This document shows positions 35,305-44,034 of a stretch of 64,000 bases of DNA, one piece after another. The notes under the pieces were generated by a model. The model was not told the origin of the DNA. It searched no databases and was given only the letters and a program-made list of their open reading frames with translations. Within the stretch, counting starts at the first letter, position 1, and each line of letters begins with the position of its first letter. The DNA comes from Myxococcales bacterium (GTDB taxonomy: Bacteria > Myxococcota_A > Polyangia > Polyangiales > Polyangiaceae), in NCBI GenBank assembly GCA_004193285.1, contig SECP01000008.1:62001-126000 (forward strand). The letters run 5' to 3'. The position numbers and the translations under genes are program-made.

Positions 35305-35424
35305 GAGGCGAAGCTACCAGCGGCACCGCGTCTGCGGGAGCCCCTTTCGCTCGGACCGACGGCCTGGGTGGACTCGCTAGCCATTTCACTACTGAGGCAG
35401 TGCGACCTTTGGTAAAACGTCGCC

Positions 35425-35997
35425 ATGGTTCGTAGGGTCATCGGAGCAGGGCTGGTGGGCGCGGCGTCGCTCGTGGGCTGCTCGTCACCCATGTTCCACG
35501 TCAATGACCGCTCGGACGTGAGCACCTACGTCACACGGCGCGACGGAGCGGCCAGCCAGAGCAATCCGGACGGGCTTCGTTTCAAGAGCGGCATGTGCGA
35601 CGCCAGTGAGCTGCACCCCGAGGGTAAGCAGCTTACCGAAGCTCACCTCATCGAGTTCCTGAACAAGCAGCAGTTGGACGTTCGCGTCGAGCGGCCGCGC
35701 TCGGACCTGATTTACCTGATCGTCAGCGGAGCGGGAACAGACGTGCCCGTTCGCCTCAGGGTCGCGGTTCTAAAAAATGCGGATGAAGCGGGAGCCGAGC
35801 TGCATGCTGCCCTGCTCCAGCACGGTCCCGGGGCCTGGGGCGTCCGTCGCTCCAACCTGGCAGTGCTCGGCGCCATCGGCTCGCTGGATGATGATCTGAC
35901 TTTCGCCGCCAAAACGCGGCTCTCCTGCTGGGGCATGTTCATGACCGCCGGCCGTGACGACGCCTACTCAGTGCCGGGCGGCTACCGCGAGCTGTAA
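35425..35997 (+). CDS. lipoprotein of unknown function (190 aa)
   Basis: The start MVRRVIGAGLVGAASLVGC carries a lipobox (LVGC). The mature part includes YVTRRDGAASQSN, TEAHLIEFLNKQQLDVRVERPRSDL, and two Cys residues in the C-terminal half, with no transmembrane helix. It diverges from the lipoprotein pair at 35304 and precedes vgrG by 139 nt. I recognise no family. Confidence 0.65.
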   Translation: MVRRVIGAGLVGAASLVGCSSPMFHVNDRSDVSTYVTRRDGAASQSNPDGLRFKSGMCDASELHPEGKQLTEAHLIEFLNKQQLDVRVERPRSDLIYLIVSGAGTDVPVRLRVAVLKNADEAGAELHAALLQHGPGAWGVRRSNLAVLGAIGSLDDDLTFAAKTRLSCWGMFMTAGRDDAYSVPGGYREL

Positions 35998-36136
35998 GGC
36001 TTTCAGCGTTCATGGACGTGCAAGCAACCACCAGCGGGGCTACGCTCGGCTCATGGTTGGGTGGTGGTCTGGCTCGGGCCCATTGGGCGTGCAGCGGCGG
36101 AGCTCCATGAAGCGATCGAGGAGGGCGAGCTAGGTC

Positions 36137-38311
36137 ATGACGCTGAGCCGTGCCGCTATGTTCGCAAGCCCGTTCGGGCCAAGCGTCGCCCTGCTGTCGA
36201 TGAGCGGGCGCGAGAGGTTGGGCCGCCCCTTCCGCTTCGAGGTCGACTTGCTGAGCGAGAACGACTCGCTGGACCTGAAGGAGATCTTGGCGAAGCCGGC
36301 CAGCGTGCTGTTGGAGCGGCTGGACGGGAGCGTCCGCGAGTTCAACGGCTTGGTCACCGAATTTTCGCTCGTGGGCGAGCACGGCAACTACGCGCGCTAC
36401 CGCTGCGTGCTGCGCCCGGCGCTGTGGTTCATCGGTCAGAACCGTAAGTGCCGGATCTTTCAGAATAAGTCAGTTCCCGAAATCGTCATGGACCTGCTCC
36501 GCGAGCGCGGGGTGACGGACTTCGAGAACCTCATCAGCGACCCCCACCGAACGTGGGAGTTCTTGGTTCAGTACCGCGAGAGCGACCTGAACTTCATTCA
36601 TCGCATCCTGGAGCAGGAAGGAATTTACTATTTCTTCAAGCACCAAGACGGCAAGCACACGCTGGTGCTCTTGGACTCCTCCGCCAGCCATGAGCCCGCG
36701 GAGGGCTTCGCGGAGGTGCCGTTCTACGCCCCGCTCGCGCGAGGGCTGCGGCTGGAGGAGCACGTCGACACCTGGCTCACCACGCGCCAAATCCGACCGG
36801 ACAAGGTGACCTTGGTGGACTTCAATTTCGAGTCGCCCATCCCGTTCGTCACGGAGAGCGCAATCGCCCCGTTGGACAACGACCACGGCGACGCCGAGGT
36901 CTACGACTTTCCGGCGGAGGCGGTCGACAAAGACGAAGCGGAGATCCAGGCGCGGCGTCGCTTGGAGGAGCTCCAAGCGGACCACGAGCTGGTGAGCGGC
37001 TCGGGCGCGGTACGCGGCCTGTACGCGGGCGCCAAGTTCAAGCTCGAGCACTTCCCGCGAGACGACCAGAACAAAGACTACGTCATCGTCAGTGCGTCGT
37101 ACGAAATCAGCACGGCACAGTTCGAGTCGAACGTGGCCGACGGCGAGCAGCCGGAGTTCCGCTTCTCGTTCAACGCGATAGACGCCAAGCAGCAGTACCG
37201 CTCCCCTTCCACCACCCCAAAGCCCATCGTGGAGGGCCCGCAAACCGCGCTCGTGGTCGGCCCGGAAGAGAACGAAATCTTCACGGACGAGTACGGCCGG
37301 GTAAAGCTCAAGTTCCACTGGGACCCCGATCCCAAGGCGGACGCCTCGTCCTCTTGCTACGTGCGCGTCGCCCAAGCCTGGGCGGGGGACGGCTGGGGTA
37401 GCTCTCACGTCCCGCGCATAGGGCAGGAGGTCATCGTCTCTTTCCTGGAGGGCGACCCGGACCGCCCGATCGTCACCGGGCGCGTCTACAACGGCTTCAA
37501 CCACGCGCCGTATCCGGACACGCCGACTCAAAGCGGCATCAAGAGCCACAGCACGCCCGGCGGCGGGGCCGACAACTTCAACGAGCTCCGCTTCGAAGAC
37601 AAAAAGGGCGAAGAAGAGCTGCACATCCAAGCCGAAAAGAACATGACCACGCTGGTCAAAAACGACCAGTCGACGACCGTGAAAGCGAACCGCTCCGCGG
37701 GCGTCACCGGCAACGACTCGGTTTCGGTCGGCGGGGATCGCTCGGTCAGCGTCACCGGCAATCTCTCCGTGACGGTCAAGGGTAGCGGCAAGAGCGCCGT
37801 GCATAGCACCCACAGCGTCACCGGCAAGCACTCGGTGGACGCGAGCGACACGATCGAGATGACCGCGCCGACACACATCAAGCTCACCGTCGGCGGGAGC
37901 TCGATCACCATCACGCCGAGCTCGATCACGATCACCGCGAGCGGCTCCACCATCACCGTGGATCCGAACATCTTCCTCACCTCCAGCGGCAATTCGGAAA
38001 TGATGCTGGACGCGAACGCCTTCGTGAAGGCGAGCGGCGGAGCGAGCGCGCTCTTGGACGCGAACCTCTGCGCTCAATCCAACGCCGGGGATCAATTGCT
38101 GATGGACGGCAATGTCGCCATCAGCAGCAGCGGCAACGTGACGCTGGACGGCGCAACCGTCGCCGGCACGGGCAAGACCGAAGCGAGCCTGACTTCAGGC
38201 GGCAGCTCGGTCAAAGCGACCCCGGCCAGCGTGGACGTCGCGAGCAGCATGGTGAACGTCAATGGCAGCGGCATGGTCTCCATCGCCGGTGGCATGGTGA
38301 AGATCAACTAG
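36137..38311 (+). CDS. vgrG: T6SS spike protein VgrG with beta-helix tail
   Basis: VgrG (TssI) is the trimeric spike. Residues ~1-360 are gp27-like (RPFRFEVDLLSEND, NRKCRIFQNKSVPEIVMDLL, QYRESDLNFIHRILEQEGI). The gp5 OB-fold and hinge follow (TDEYGRVKLKFHWD, VRVAQAWAGDGWGSSHVPRIG, VSFLEGDPDRPIV). The needle region consists of short repeated strands (DQSTTVKANRS, GDRSVSVTGNLSVTV). Beyond it, residues ~590-724 continue as Ser/Thr/Gly/Val-rich strands to a VNVNGSGMVSIAGGMVKIN end, with no catalytic motif. It starts the effector cassette, 15 nt before the TPR-like gene. Confidence 0.97.
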   Translation: MTLSRAAMFASPFGPSVALLSMSGRERLGRPFRFEVDLLSENDSLDLKEILAKPASVLLERLDGSVREFNGLVTEFSLVGEHGNYARYRCVLRPALWFIGQNRKCRIFQNKSVPEIVMDLLRERGVTDFENLISDPHRTWEFLVQYRESDLNFIHRILEQEGIYYFFKHQDGKHTLVLLDSSASHEPAEGFAEVPFYAPLARGLRLEEHVDTWLTTRQIRPDKVTLVDFNFESPIPFVTESAIAPLDNDHGDAEVYDFPAEAVDKDEAEIQARRRLEELQADHELVSGSGAVRGLYAGAKFKLEHFPRDDQNKDYVIVSASYEISTAQFESNVADGEQPEFRFSFNAIDAKQQYRSPSTTPKPIVEGPQTALVVGPEENEIFTDEYGRVKLKFHWDPDPKADASSSCYVRVAQAWAGDGWGSSHVPRIGQEVIVSFLEGDPDRPIVTGRVYNGFNHAPYPDTPTQSGIKSHSTPGGGADNFNELRFEDKKGEEELHIQAEKNMTTLVKNDQSTTVKANRSAGVTGNDSVSVGGDRSVSVTGNLSVTVKGSGKSAVHSTHSVTGKHSVDASDTIEMTAPTHIKLTVGGSSITITPSSITITASGSTITVDPNIFLTSSGNSEMMLDANAFVKASGGASALLDANLCAQSNAGDQLLMDGNVAISSSGNVTLDGATVAGTGKTEASLTSGGSSVKATPASVDVASSMVNVNGSGMVSIAGGMVKIN

Positions 38312-38326
38312 CGGGTTCTGAGCGCC

Positions 38327-39736
38327 ATGGAGTCGGTCAACGTCGGGATGAGGAGGCTGCAGGCGGACGCAGCCTGGTTCGCGCGCGCCAAGGAGCTGCG
38401 GCTCCTGCACGTGAGCACCAGCGCGGACCTCGGGGCGGCAGCGCTCAAGCTGTGCGTGGGGCAGGAGTACCACGCTGACAACCAGAGCTTGTTTCTGATG
38501 AGCGAGGAGCCTGCGCTCGCCCGCAGTGACACCTGGTACTCACGCACGCAAACACTCCGCAAGCAGTACACCGCCAAGCAAGAAGCGCTCGCCAAGGAAG
38601 GTATCGCGCTCCGTCCACTCGGGCCGGCGGAGAAGCGAACCCCGCCAATCACTGAATTTGCGGGGCTTCTGCAAGAGATGCTCCTCGGCCTCGCTCCCCC
38701 TATCAGCGGCTTGGTCCTCGTGCTCGCCCCCACCCAGGTGGAGAGCGGCGCGCCGTTCACGGACGAGCTGCGGCAACTGCTGCGAAGCCCGGCCCTCACT
38801 CAGGTGCGCTTCATCGTGCTGGAACGGGACGTGATCACCAGCCGCGGCTTGGTGGACGAGCTCGGCCCCCAGAGCGCCCTCGCCAGCGAGTGGTGGCGTG
38901 ACGAAGCCGCCAGTCTCAAGGATTGGAGCGCGCTGGTGGGTCCTCTACCGGCCTCGTTGTCGTTCACGCCCCAGGTGCCCACCTGGCAGGCGCCCGGCGC
39001 CGGTCCGGACGTGGAGGCGCCTCCGCGCAAGGGCGCTCCGCCGCCCCCTACGGATGAGCAACTCGCCGCTGCTGGGGTCAACCCGGCGTTCGTCAATGGC
39101 GGCGCGCAGCTGCTGCAAAAGCTGCTGCTCGGCGGCGCACTGGCGATCAAAGAGGGCAAGCATGCCCAGGCCATTCAGCTCCAGCAGGCCGCCGTCTCCT
39201 TGTGCGGCGGCCTCGGCATGCTGAAGGCGCAGCTCATCAACACCATCATCTTGGGCTCGTATTTCATGTCCGCGCAGTCTCCGCGCGAAGCGCGTAAAAC
39301 CTACGAGCAAGCCGAAGCAGAAGCGCAAAAGCAGCAGATGCCGGACGAGCAGGTGCAAGCGAGCCTGGCCCTCGGCATGCTGGACGCCCTGGAAAAGCAA
39401 CCTCGGCAAGCGATGGCGCGCTACCTGGAGGCCGCGGAGGTGGCGGAAAAATCAGGCAACCATGCGCTTGCGATCGAAAGCTGGCGCACCGCCGGCCAGC
39501 TCGCCTACGGCCTCAACGCTCAAGACGCCGCCCTTCAGCCCTGGCTTCGCGCGACCAACGTCGCCGCCACGATGGACCCCTTACAAGTCAAGGCGACGAG
39601 CGCCGCAGAGTGCGCGCGCGGCGTTGCCGGTATCTTCCGCAGCCGCGGACAAGCGCGGGACGCGGAGCTCTACGAACAACAAGCCTTCCGCTTCGAGCAC
39701 GGGCTCGAGCAGAGCGCGCCGGTACCTCAAGCCTAG
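38327..39736 (+). CDS. TPR-like protein between vgrG and RHS effector; candidate effector adaptor
   Basis: The 469-aa soluble protein has an alpha/beta N-terminal half (LRLLHVSTSADLGAAALK, LVLVLAPTQVES, VRFIVLERDVI). A Pro-rich linker (~210-240) follows, then a C-terminal half of paired helices (KEGKHAQAIQLQQAAVSL, YEQAEAEAQKQQMPD, MARYLEAAEVAEKSGN, RSRGQARDAELYEQQA) typical of TPR repeats. It resembles no known adaptor such as Eag/DUF1795, DUF4123 or DUF2169 that I can see. It sits 15 nt after vgrG and 20 nt before the RHS gene, exactly where effector-loading chaperones are encoded. That role is inferred from position and fold. Confidence 0.75.
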   Translation: MESVNVGMRRLQADAAWFARAKELRLLHVSTSADLGAAALKLCVGQEYHADNQSLFLMSEEPALARSDTWYSRTQTLRKQYTAKQEALAKEGIALRPLGPAEKRTPPITEFAGLLQEMLLGLAPPISGLVLVLAPTQVESGAPFTDELRQLLRSPALTQVRFIVLERDVITSRGLVDELGPQSALASEWWRDEAASLKDWSALVGPLPASLSFTPQVPTWQAPGAGPDVEAPPRKGAPPPPTDEQLAAAGVNPAFVNGGAQLLQKLLLGGALAIKEGKHAQAIQLQQAAVSLCGGLGMLKAQLINTIILGSYFMSAQSPREARKTYEQAEAEAQKQQMPDEQVQASLALGMLDALEKQPRQAMARYLEAAEVAEKSGNHALAIESWRTAGQLAYGLNAQDAALQPWLRATNVAATMDPLQVKATSAAECARGVAGIFRSRGQARDAELYEQQAFRFEHGLEQSAPVPQA

Positions 39737-39756
39737 GTCGATGGAAAGGTCGCAGA

Positions 39757-42700
39757 GTGCTCGCCAGTAGTTGGATGGACATGGTCGTCGGGGTGGATAT
39801 CCACTTCGAGATGGTGATCATCCCGCCGGCGCCGCCGGTGCCGACGCCATTTCCAAACCCCTTCATCGGCATCGTCATCGACCCTTCGGGCTTGGCGGTA
39901 GGCCTCGCGCTGGGGGCCGCCCTCGCCCTCGCTACAGGAGGAATGCCGACCGGCCCGGTGCTCATCAACAGCATGCCGGCGACCAATGTCGGCACGGAAG
40001 CCAAAGGCATGGGCCACATCCTGATCCCGCCCGGGTCGATGTGGGTGCCGATGCCCAAGTTCCCCAAGCCCTCCTTCCGTGGTCCGCCCGAATTCCCAGG
40101 GCTCCCGGTCAAGCCGGAGGACGACGCGGTCAGCATCATGGGCTCGACCACGGTCAGCATCATGGGCTCGAGCGCGGTGCGCATGGGGGAGATGTGGATG
40201 AGCTGCGGCGAGCCGCTCCGCCTGCCCTCTTCCGTCGTCATCGCGATCCCCAAGGGTCCCTTGGTGCTCGTCGGCGGCCCCCCGGGCGTGAACTTGATGG
40301 ACGCCCTCATGGCGATGATCAAGACCAAGTGGGTCGCGGGCTACCTGCACTCGCTCATCAGCCGCATCAAGAGCGACCGCCTCCGCAACATCCTGAACAA
40401 GGTCGCGTGCTTCCTCACCGGCCATCCCGTAGACGTCGCGAGCGGCCGCCTCCTCACCGACAACGTCGACTTCGAGCTCCCCGGCCCTCTCCCGCTCAAA
40501 TTCGAGCGCAACTACGCCTCCAGCTGGTCCCACCGTGACGGGCCGCTCGGCCCCGGCTGGTCCCACTCCCTCGACCAAGCCGTTTGGTCCGAGCGCGGCA
40601 AGCTCGTGTACCTGGCGGAAGATGGCCGCGAGATAGAGTTCGATGTCTTCGACTTCCCCGACCACATGCTCCAGGTCGGCCAAGAAGTTTACGACCCGAT
40701 CAACCAGCTCACGCTCCGCTTCCGCTCCAGCAGCCTCATCCAAATCGAGACTCACCAGGGCGAAACTCTGGACTTCTCGCCCCTGCGCCAGTCGCAGCCC
40801 GGCCCCCGCAGCAGCTGGTGGCGCCTGCAACGCCGCCGCGCCCGCGCCGGCCACGACATCACCCTCACCTACGACGACCGCGGCGATCTCCAATCCGTCC
40901 GCGACTCCGGGGGCCGCATCATCGGCTTCGAGCACGACTCCAATCATCGCCTCGTCCGCGTCCTGCTCCCCCACCCCGACGCAGACGGCTTCATCGACTA
41001 CGTCCGCTACGCCTACGACTCCGAAGGCGACCTCGTCCGCGTCACGGACGCGCTCGGCGCCTCCTGGACCTTTGCCTACAAGCGCCACCTCATGGTGCGC
41101 GAGACCAACCGCAACGGCCTCTCCTTCTACTTCGCCTACGACGGCTGGGGCTCCGACGCCTACTGCGTCCGCACCTGGGGCGACGGCGGCATCTACGACC
41201 ACGTCATCGACTACGCCAAAGGCGTCCAAACCGTCGTCACCAACTCCCTCGGCTTCAAGACGGCATACAAGCTCAACCCCATTGGGCAGGTCGTAGAAGT
41301 CGTCGACGCGCGCGGCGGCTCTACCAAGTACGAGTACGACGAGCGCAGCCTGAAGACGACGAAAGTAACGGACCCCGTCGGCGGTGAAACCAAAACCGAG
41401 TACGACGCGCGAGGCAATGCAACGCGCGTCGGTCTTGCCGATGGGGGCGAGCTGCTCGTCGAATACAACGCGCTGAACAAGCCCGAGCGCGCGGTCGACG
41501 CGCTCGGCGGCGAGTGGCGCTGGAGCTACGATACCGCCGGGCGCGTCTTAGGCACGAGCAATCCCGCGCACGAACGCGCGCAGTTTCATTGGGGCGAAGC
41601 CGGCCTGATCGCCTTCACGGACGCAGCTGGCCAGCATACTCAGCTCGCTTACGATGCCGCCGGCAGCCTGTCTTCCATCACGGCACCCGACGGCGCCACG
41701 AACAGCTGGGCCCACGATCGTCTGGGCCGGCGCACCGCCTCCACCGATGCCAACGGCAACCAGCGCCGCTACCAGCGTGACACGCTCGGCCGCGCCTTCC
41801 TGATCGAAGAGCCCGACGGTGACCAGCGCCAGCTCGACTACGACCCGCAAGGCAACATCGTCCGCGCGCGCGATCGCCTGTACGACGTCGCCTTCGAGTA
41901 CCGCGGCATGGATCGGCTGGCCGCGCGTTCCCAGGCCGGAGCTCGAGTCGAATTCCATTACGATACGGAAGAGCAACTCGTAGCCATCAAGAACGAGCAC
42001 GGCCTCGCTTACCGCTTCGTCCTCGATCCCGTCGGCGATGTCGCGGAAGAACACGGCTTCGACGACCTGCGACGCGCTTACACGCGTGACGCCGCCGGCC
42101 GCATCACGCTCGTCGCACGCCCGGACAAGCGCCGAACCGAGTACGACTACGACGCCGCAAGTCGAATCGTCGCTGTCAAGCATTCGGACGGCTCGAAAGA
42201 AGCCTATGCCTACCGACCCGACGGTGCGCTCACGACCGCCGAGAACGACGCGCTCAAGGTCGTCTTCGACCGCGACCCCGTCGGCCGCATCATTCGGGAA
42301 ACGCAGGGCGCGGATTGGGTTAGCTCGACGTACGACGCGCTCGGTCGTCGCAGCGAGCTCCGCTCGTCCAAGGGCTTAGTCCAGCGGGTGCGACGCAATG
42401 CCATGGGCGACGTGTTGGCGCTCGAGGCTGACGTGGGCAGCAAAACAAGCGCCGCGCCCAATGTCCCAGGAAAACCGGGGACCGAGGCCTCGGCCACCGC
42501 GTCCAGCAACTTCAGCGCTCGCTTCGAGCGCGATCGACTTGGCCTCGAGCTGGAGCGCGAGCTGCCCGGTGGCGTCCGTGCCCGCTGGCAGCGCGACCAG
42601 CTGGGCCGCCCCATGCGCCAAGAAATCTGGCGCGGCGACCGCTTCCACGACGCCAAGCAGTACGTGTGGGACGTCAACGATCGCCTCAAGCGCGTCATCG

Positions 42701-44034
42701 ACGCCATGACCGGCCCCGTCGACTACACACACGACGCCCTCGGCAACCTCACCGCCGCCACCTACGCCGACGGCAAAGTCGACGTCCGCATGCCCGACGC
42801 CGTCGGCAACCTCTTCCGCACCGGCGACCGCTCCGATCGCAAATACGGCCGCGCCGGTGAGCTCCTTGAATCCAACGACGGCCGCGGCGTCACTCGCTAC
42901 CACTACGACCCCGAAGGCAACCTCGTCCGTAAAACCGAGCCCGACGGCGCCACCTGGCTCTACGCCTGGAACGGCGCCGGCCTGCTCGCAAGCGTGACTC
43001 GCCCCGACGGCCACGTCGTGTCCTTCACGTACGACGCACTTGCTCGGCGACTTTCCAAGACCTACCGCGGCAAGACCACCCGCTGGATCTGGGACCGCAA
43101 CGTCCCCCTGCACGAATGGGTCGAGCGAGACGCAGACGCCGTCGACCAAGACTTCACGCATCGCAAAGACGAAGACGCCGTTGCAGCCGGTGAAAGGGCC
43201 CTCAGGGCGCTCCTCTCTGGTAGGCCTGCCAACGGGCCGCCACCTTCGGACGCTTCCGCCGCTTCTCTCGCCAAAGCGAGCGCCGAAGGCACCCTCGAAT
43301 CGCCCGTCACCTGGCTCTTCGAGCCGGAGAGCTTTGCCCCCCTTGCCAAGGTCGTCGCTGGGGAGCGCTTCGGCATCGTCACCGATCATCTCGGCACGCC
43401 GAGGGCGATGTTCGACAGCGCCGGCGCGGAGGTGTGGGCCGCGGACATCGACGCATACGGCGACTTGCGCAATTTGCATGGGGAGCGCGCTGCCTGTCCG
43501 TTTCGGTGGCCGGGGCAGTATGAAGACATAGAGACGGGGCTCTATTACAATCGATTTCGATACTACGCACCCGGTGCGGGCGAATACCTATCTCAAGACC
43601 CCATAGGCATTTTCGTCGGTTGGCGCTTTCATGCCTATACTGTCGATCCTCTAGTTTGGTTCGATCCCCTTGGTTTAGCCGCAAATCCGGCTGGCATGGG
43701 GGATCATCAGCTGTTTGAGCACATCAACGAGGTACTCTTTCGCGATAAGCGCGCTGGGCTCGGCAGTCCAGGTGGGCGACACGGATTGGTTCACCGGATT
43801 CGCGAGCAAATCGAAGGAAAGATGCGCCCAGGATCGCCTGGGTGGGCGACTCATGAAGCTGAAATTTTGATCTCGAAGAGACATCTACGAGAAGCCCTGA
43901 TCGAGTGGGAAAAGCGCGGGCTACCTCTCGACGATCGTGCTGGAAAGAGCTTGTTTGGTCAAAACGTTTGGGACCTGGCGAGCGGCGACCCCCCAACAGG
44001 GAAAGAAAAGGACGTTCCGAAGACATGCCGTTGA
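39757..44034 (+). CDS. PAAR-like/RHS polymorphic toxin, T6SS effector
   Basis: The GTG at 39757 follows a GGAAAGG ribosome site and gives 1425 aa. Residues ~1-190 are a PAAR-like tip with a hydrophobic segment (GLAVGLALGAALALATGG). A DUF6531-like start follows (HPVDVASGRLL, near 222), then a long series of YD repeats (~300-1150). The RHS core end runs from DHLGTPRAMFD to SQDPIGIFVGW and closes with DPLGL (~1208-1308), where RHS proteins cut themselves. The last ~117 residues are the toxin, with motifs DHQLFEHINEVLF, GGRHGLVHRIREQ and ATHEAEILISKRHL, of unknown type. Base composition falls in this tip. Confidence 0.92.
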   Translation: MLASSWMDMVVGVDIHFEMVIIPPAPPVPTPFPNPFIGIVIDPSGLAVGLALGAALALATGGMPTGPVLINSMPATNVGTEAKGMGHILIPPGSMWVPMPKFPKPSFRGPPEFPGLPVKPEDDAVSIMGSTTVSIMGSSAVRMGEMWMSCGEPLRLPSSVVIAIPKGPLVLVGGPPGVNLMDALMAMIKTKWVAGYLHSLISRIKSDRLRNILNKVACFLTGHPVDVASGRLLTDNVDFELPGPLPLKFERNYASSWSHRDGPLGPGWSHSLDQAVWSERGKLVYLAEDGREIEFDVFDFPDHMLQVGQEVYDPINQLTLRFRSSSLIQIETHQGETLDFSPLRQSQPGPRSSWWRLQRRRARAGHDITLTYDDRGDLQSVRDSGGRIIGFEHDSNHRLVRVLLPHPDADGFIDYVRYAYDSEGDLVRVTDALGASWTFAYKRHLMVRETNRNGLSFYFAYDGWGSDAYCVRTWGDGGIYDHVIDYAKGVQTVVTNSLGFKTAYKLNPIGQVVEVVDARGGSTKYEYDERSLKTTKVTDPVGGETKTEYDARGNATRVGLADGGELLVEYNALNKPERAVDALGGEWRWSYDTAGRVLGTSNPAHERAQFHWGEAGLIAFTDAAGQHTQLAYDAAGSLSSITAPDGATNSWAHDRLGRRTASTDANGNQRRYQRDTLGRAFLIEEPDGDQRQLDYDPQGNIVRARDRLYDVAFEYRGMDRLAARSQAGARVEFHYDTEEQLVAIKNEHGLAYRFVLDPVGDVAEEHGFDDLRRAYTRDAAGRITLVARPDKRRTEYDYDAASRIVAVKHSDGSKEAYAYRPDGALTTAENDALKVVFDRDPVGRIIRETQGADWVSSTYDALGRRSELRSSKGLVQRVRRNAMGDVLALEADVGSKTSAAPNVPGKPGTEASATASSNFSARFERDRLGLELERELPGGVRARWQRDQLGRPMRQEIWRGDRFHDAKQYVWDVNDRLKRVIDAMTGPVDYTHDALGNLTAATYADGKVDVRMPDAVGNLFRTGDRSDRKYGRAGELLESNDGRGVTRYHYDPEGNLVRKTEPDGATWLYAWNGAGLLASVTRPDGHVVSFTYDALARRLSKTYRGKTTRWIWDRNVPLHEWVERDADAVDQDFTHRKDEDAVAAGERALRALLSGRPANGPPPSDASAASLAKASAEGTLESPVTWLFEPESFAPLAKVVAGERFGIVTDHLGTPRAMFDSAGAEVWAADIDAYGDLRNLHGERAACPFRWPGQYEDIETGLYYNRFRYYAPGAGEYLSQDPIGIFVGWRFHAYTVDPLVWFDPLGLAANPAGMGDHQLFEHINEVLFRDKRAGLGSPGGRHGLVHRIREQIEGKMRPGSPGWATHEAEILISKRHLREALIEWEKRGLPLDDRAGKSLFGQNVWDLASGDPPTGKEKDVPKTCR

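Noticed and set aside
36470..38095. 541-codon open frame antisense to vgrG
   Set aside because: VgrG is fully supported on the other strand. High G/C content keeps antisense frames open, and the translation is low-complexity Val/Asp/Arg text without domains.
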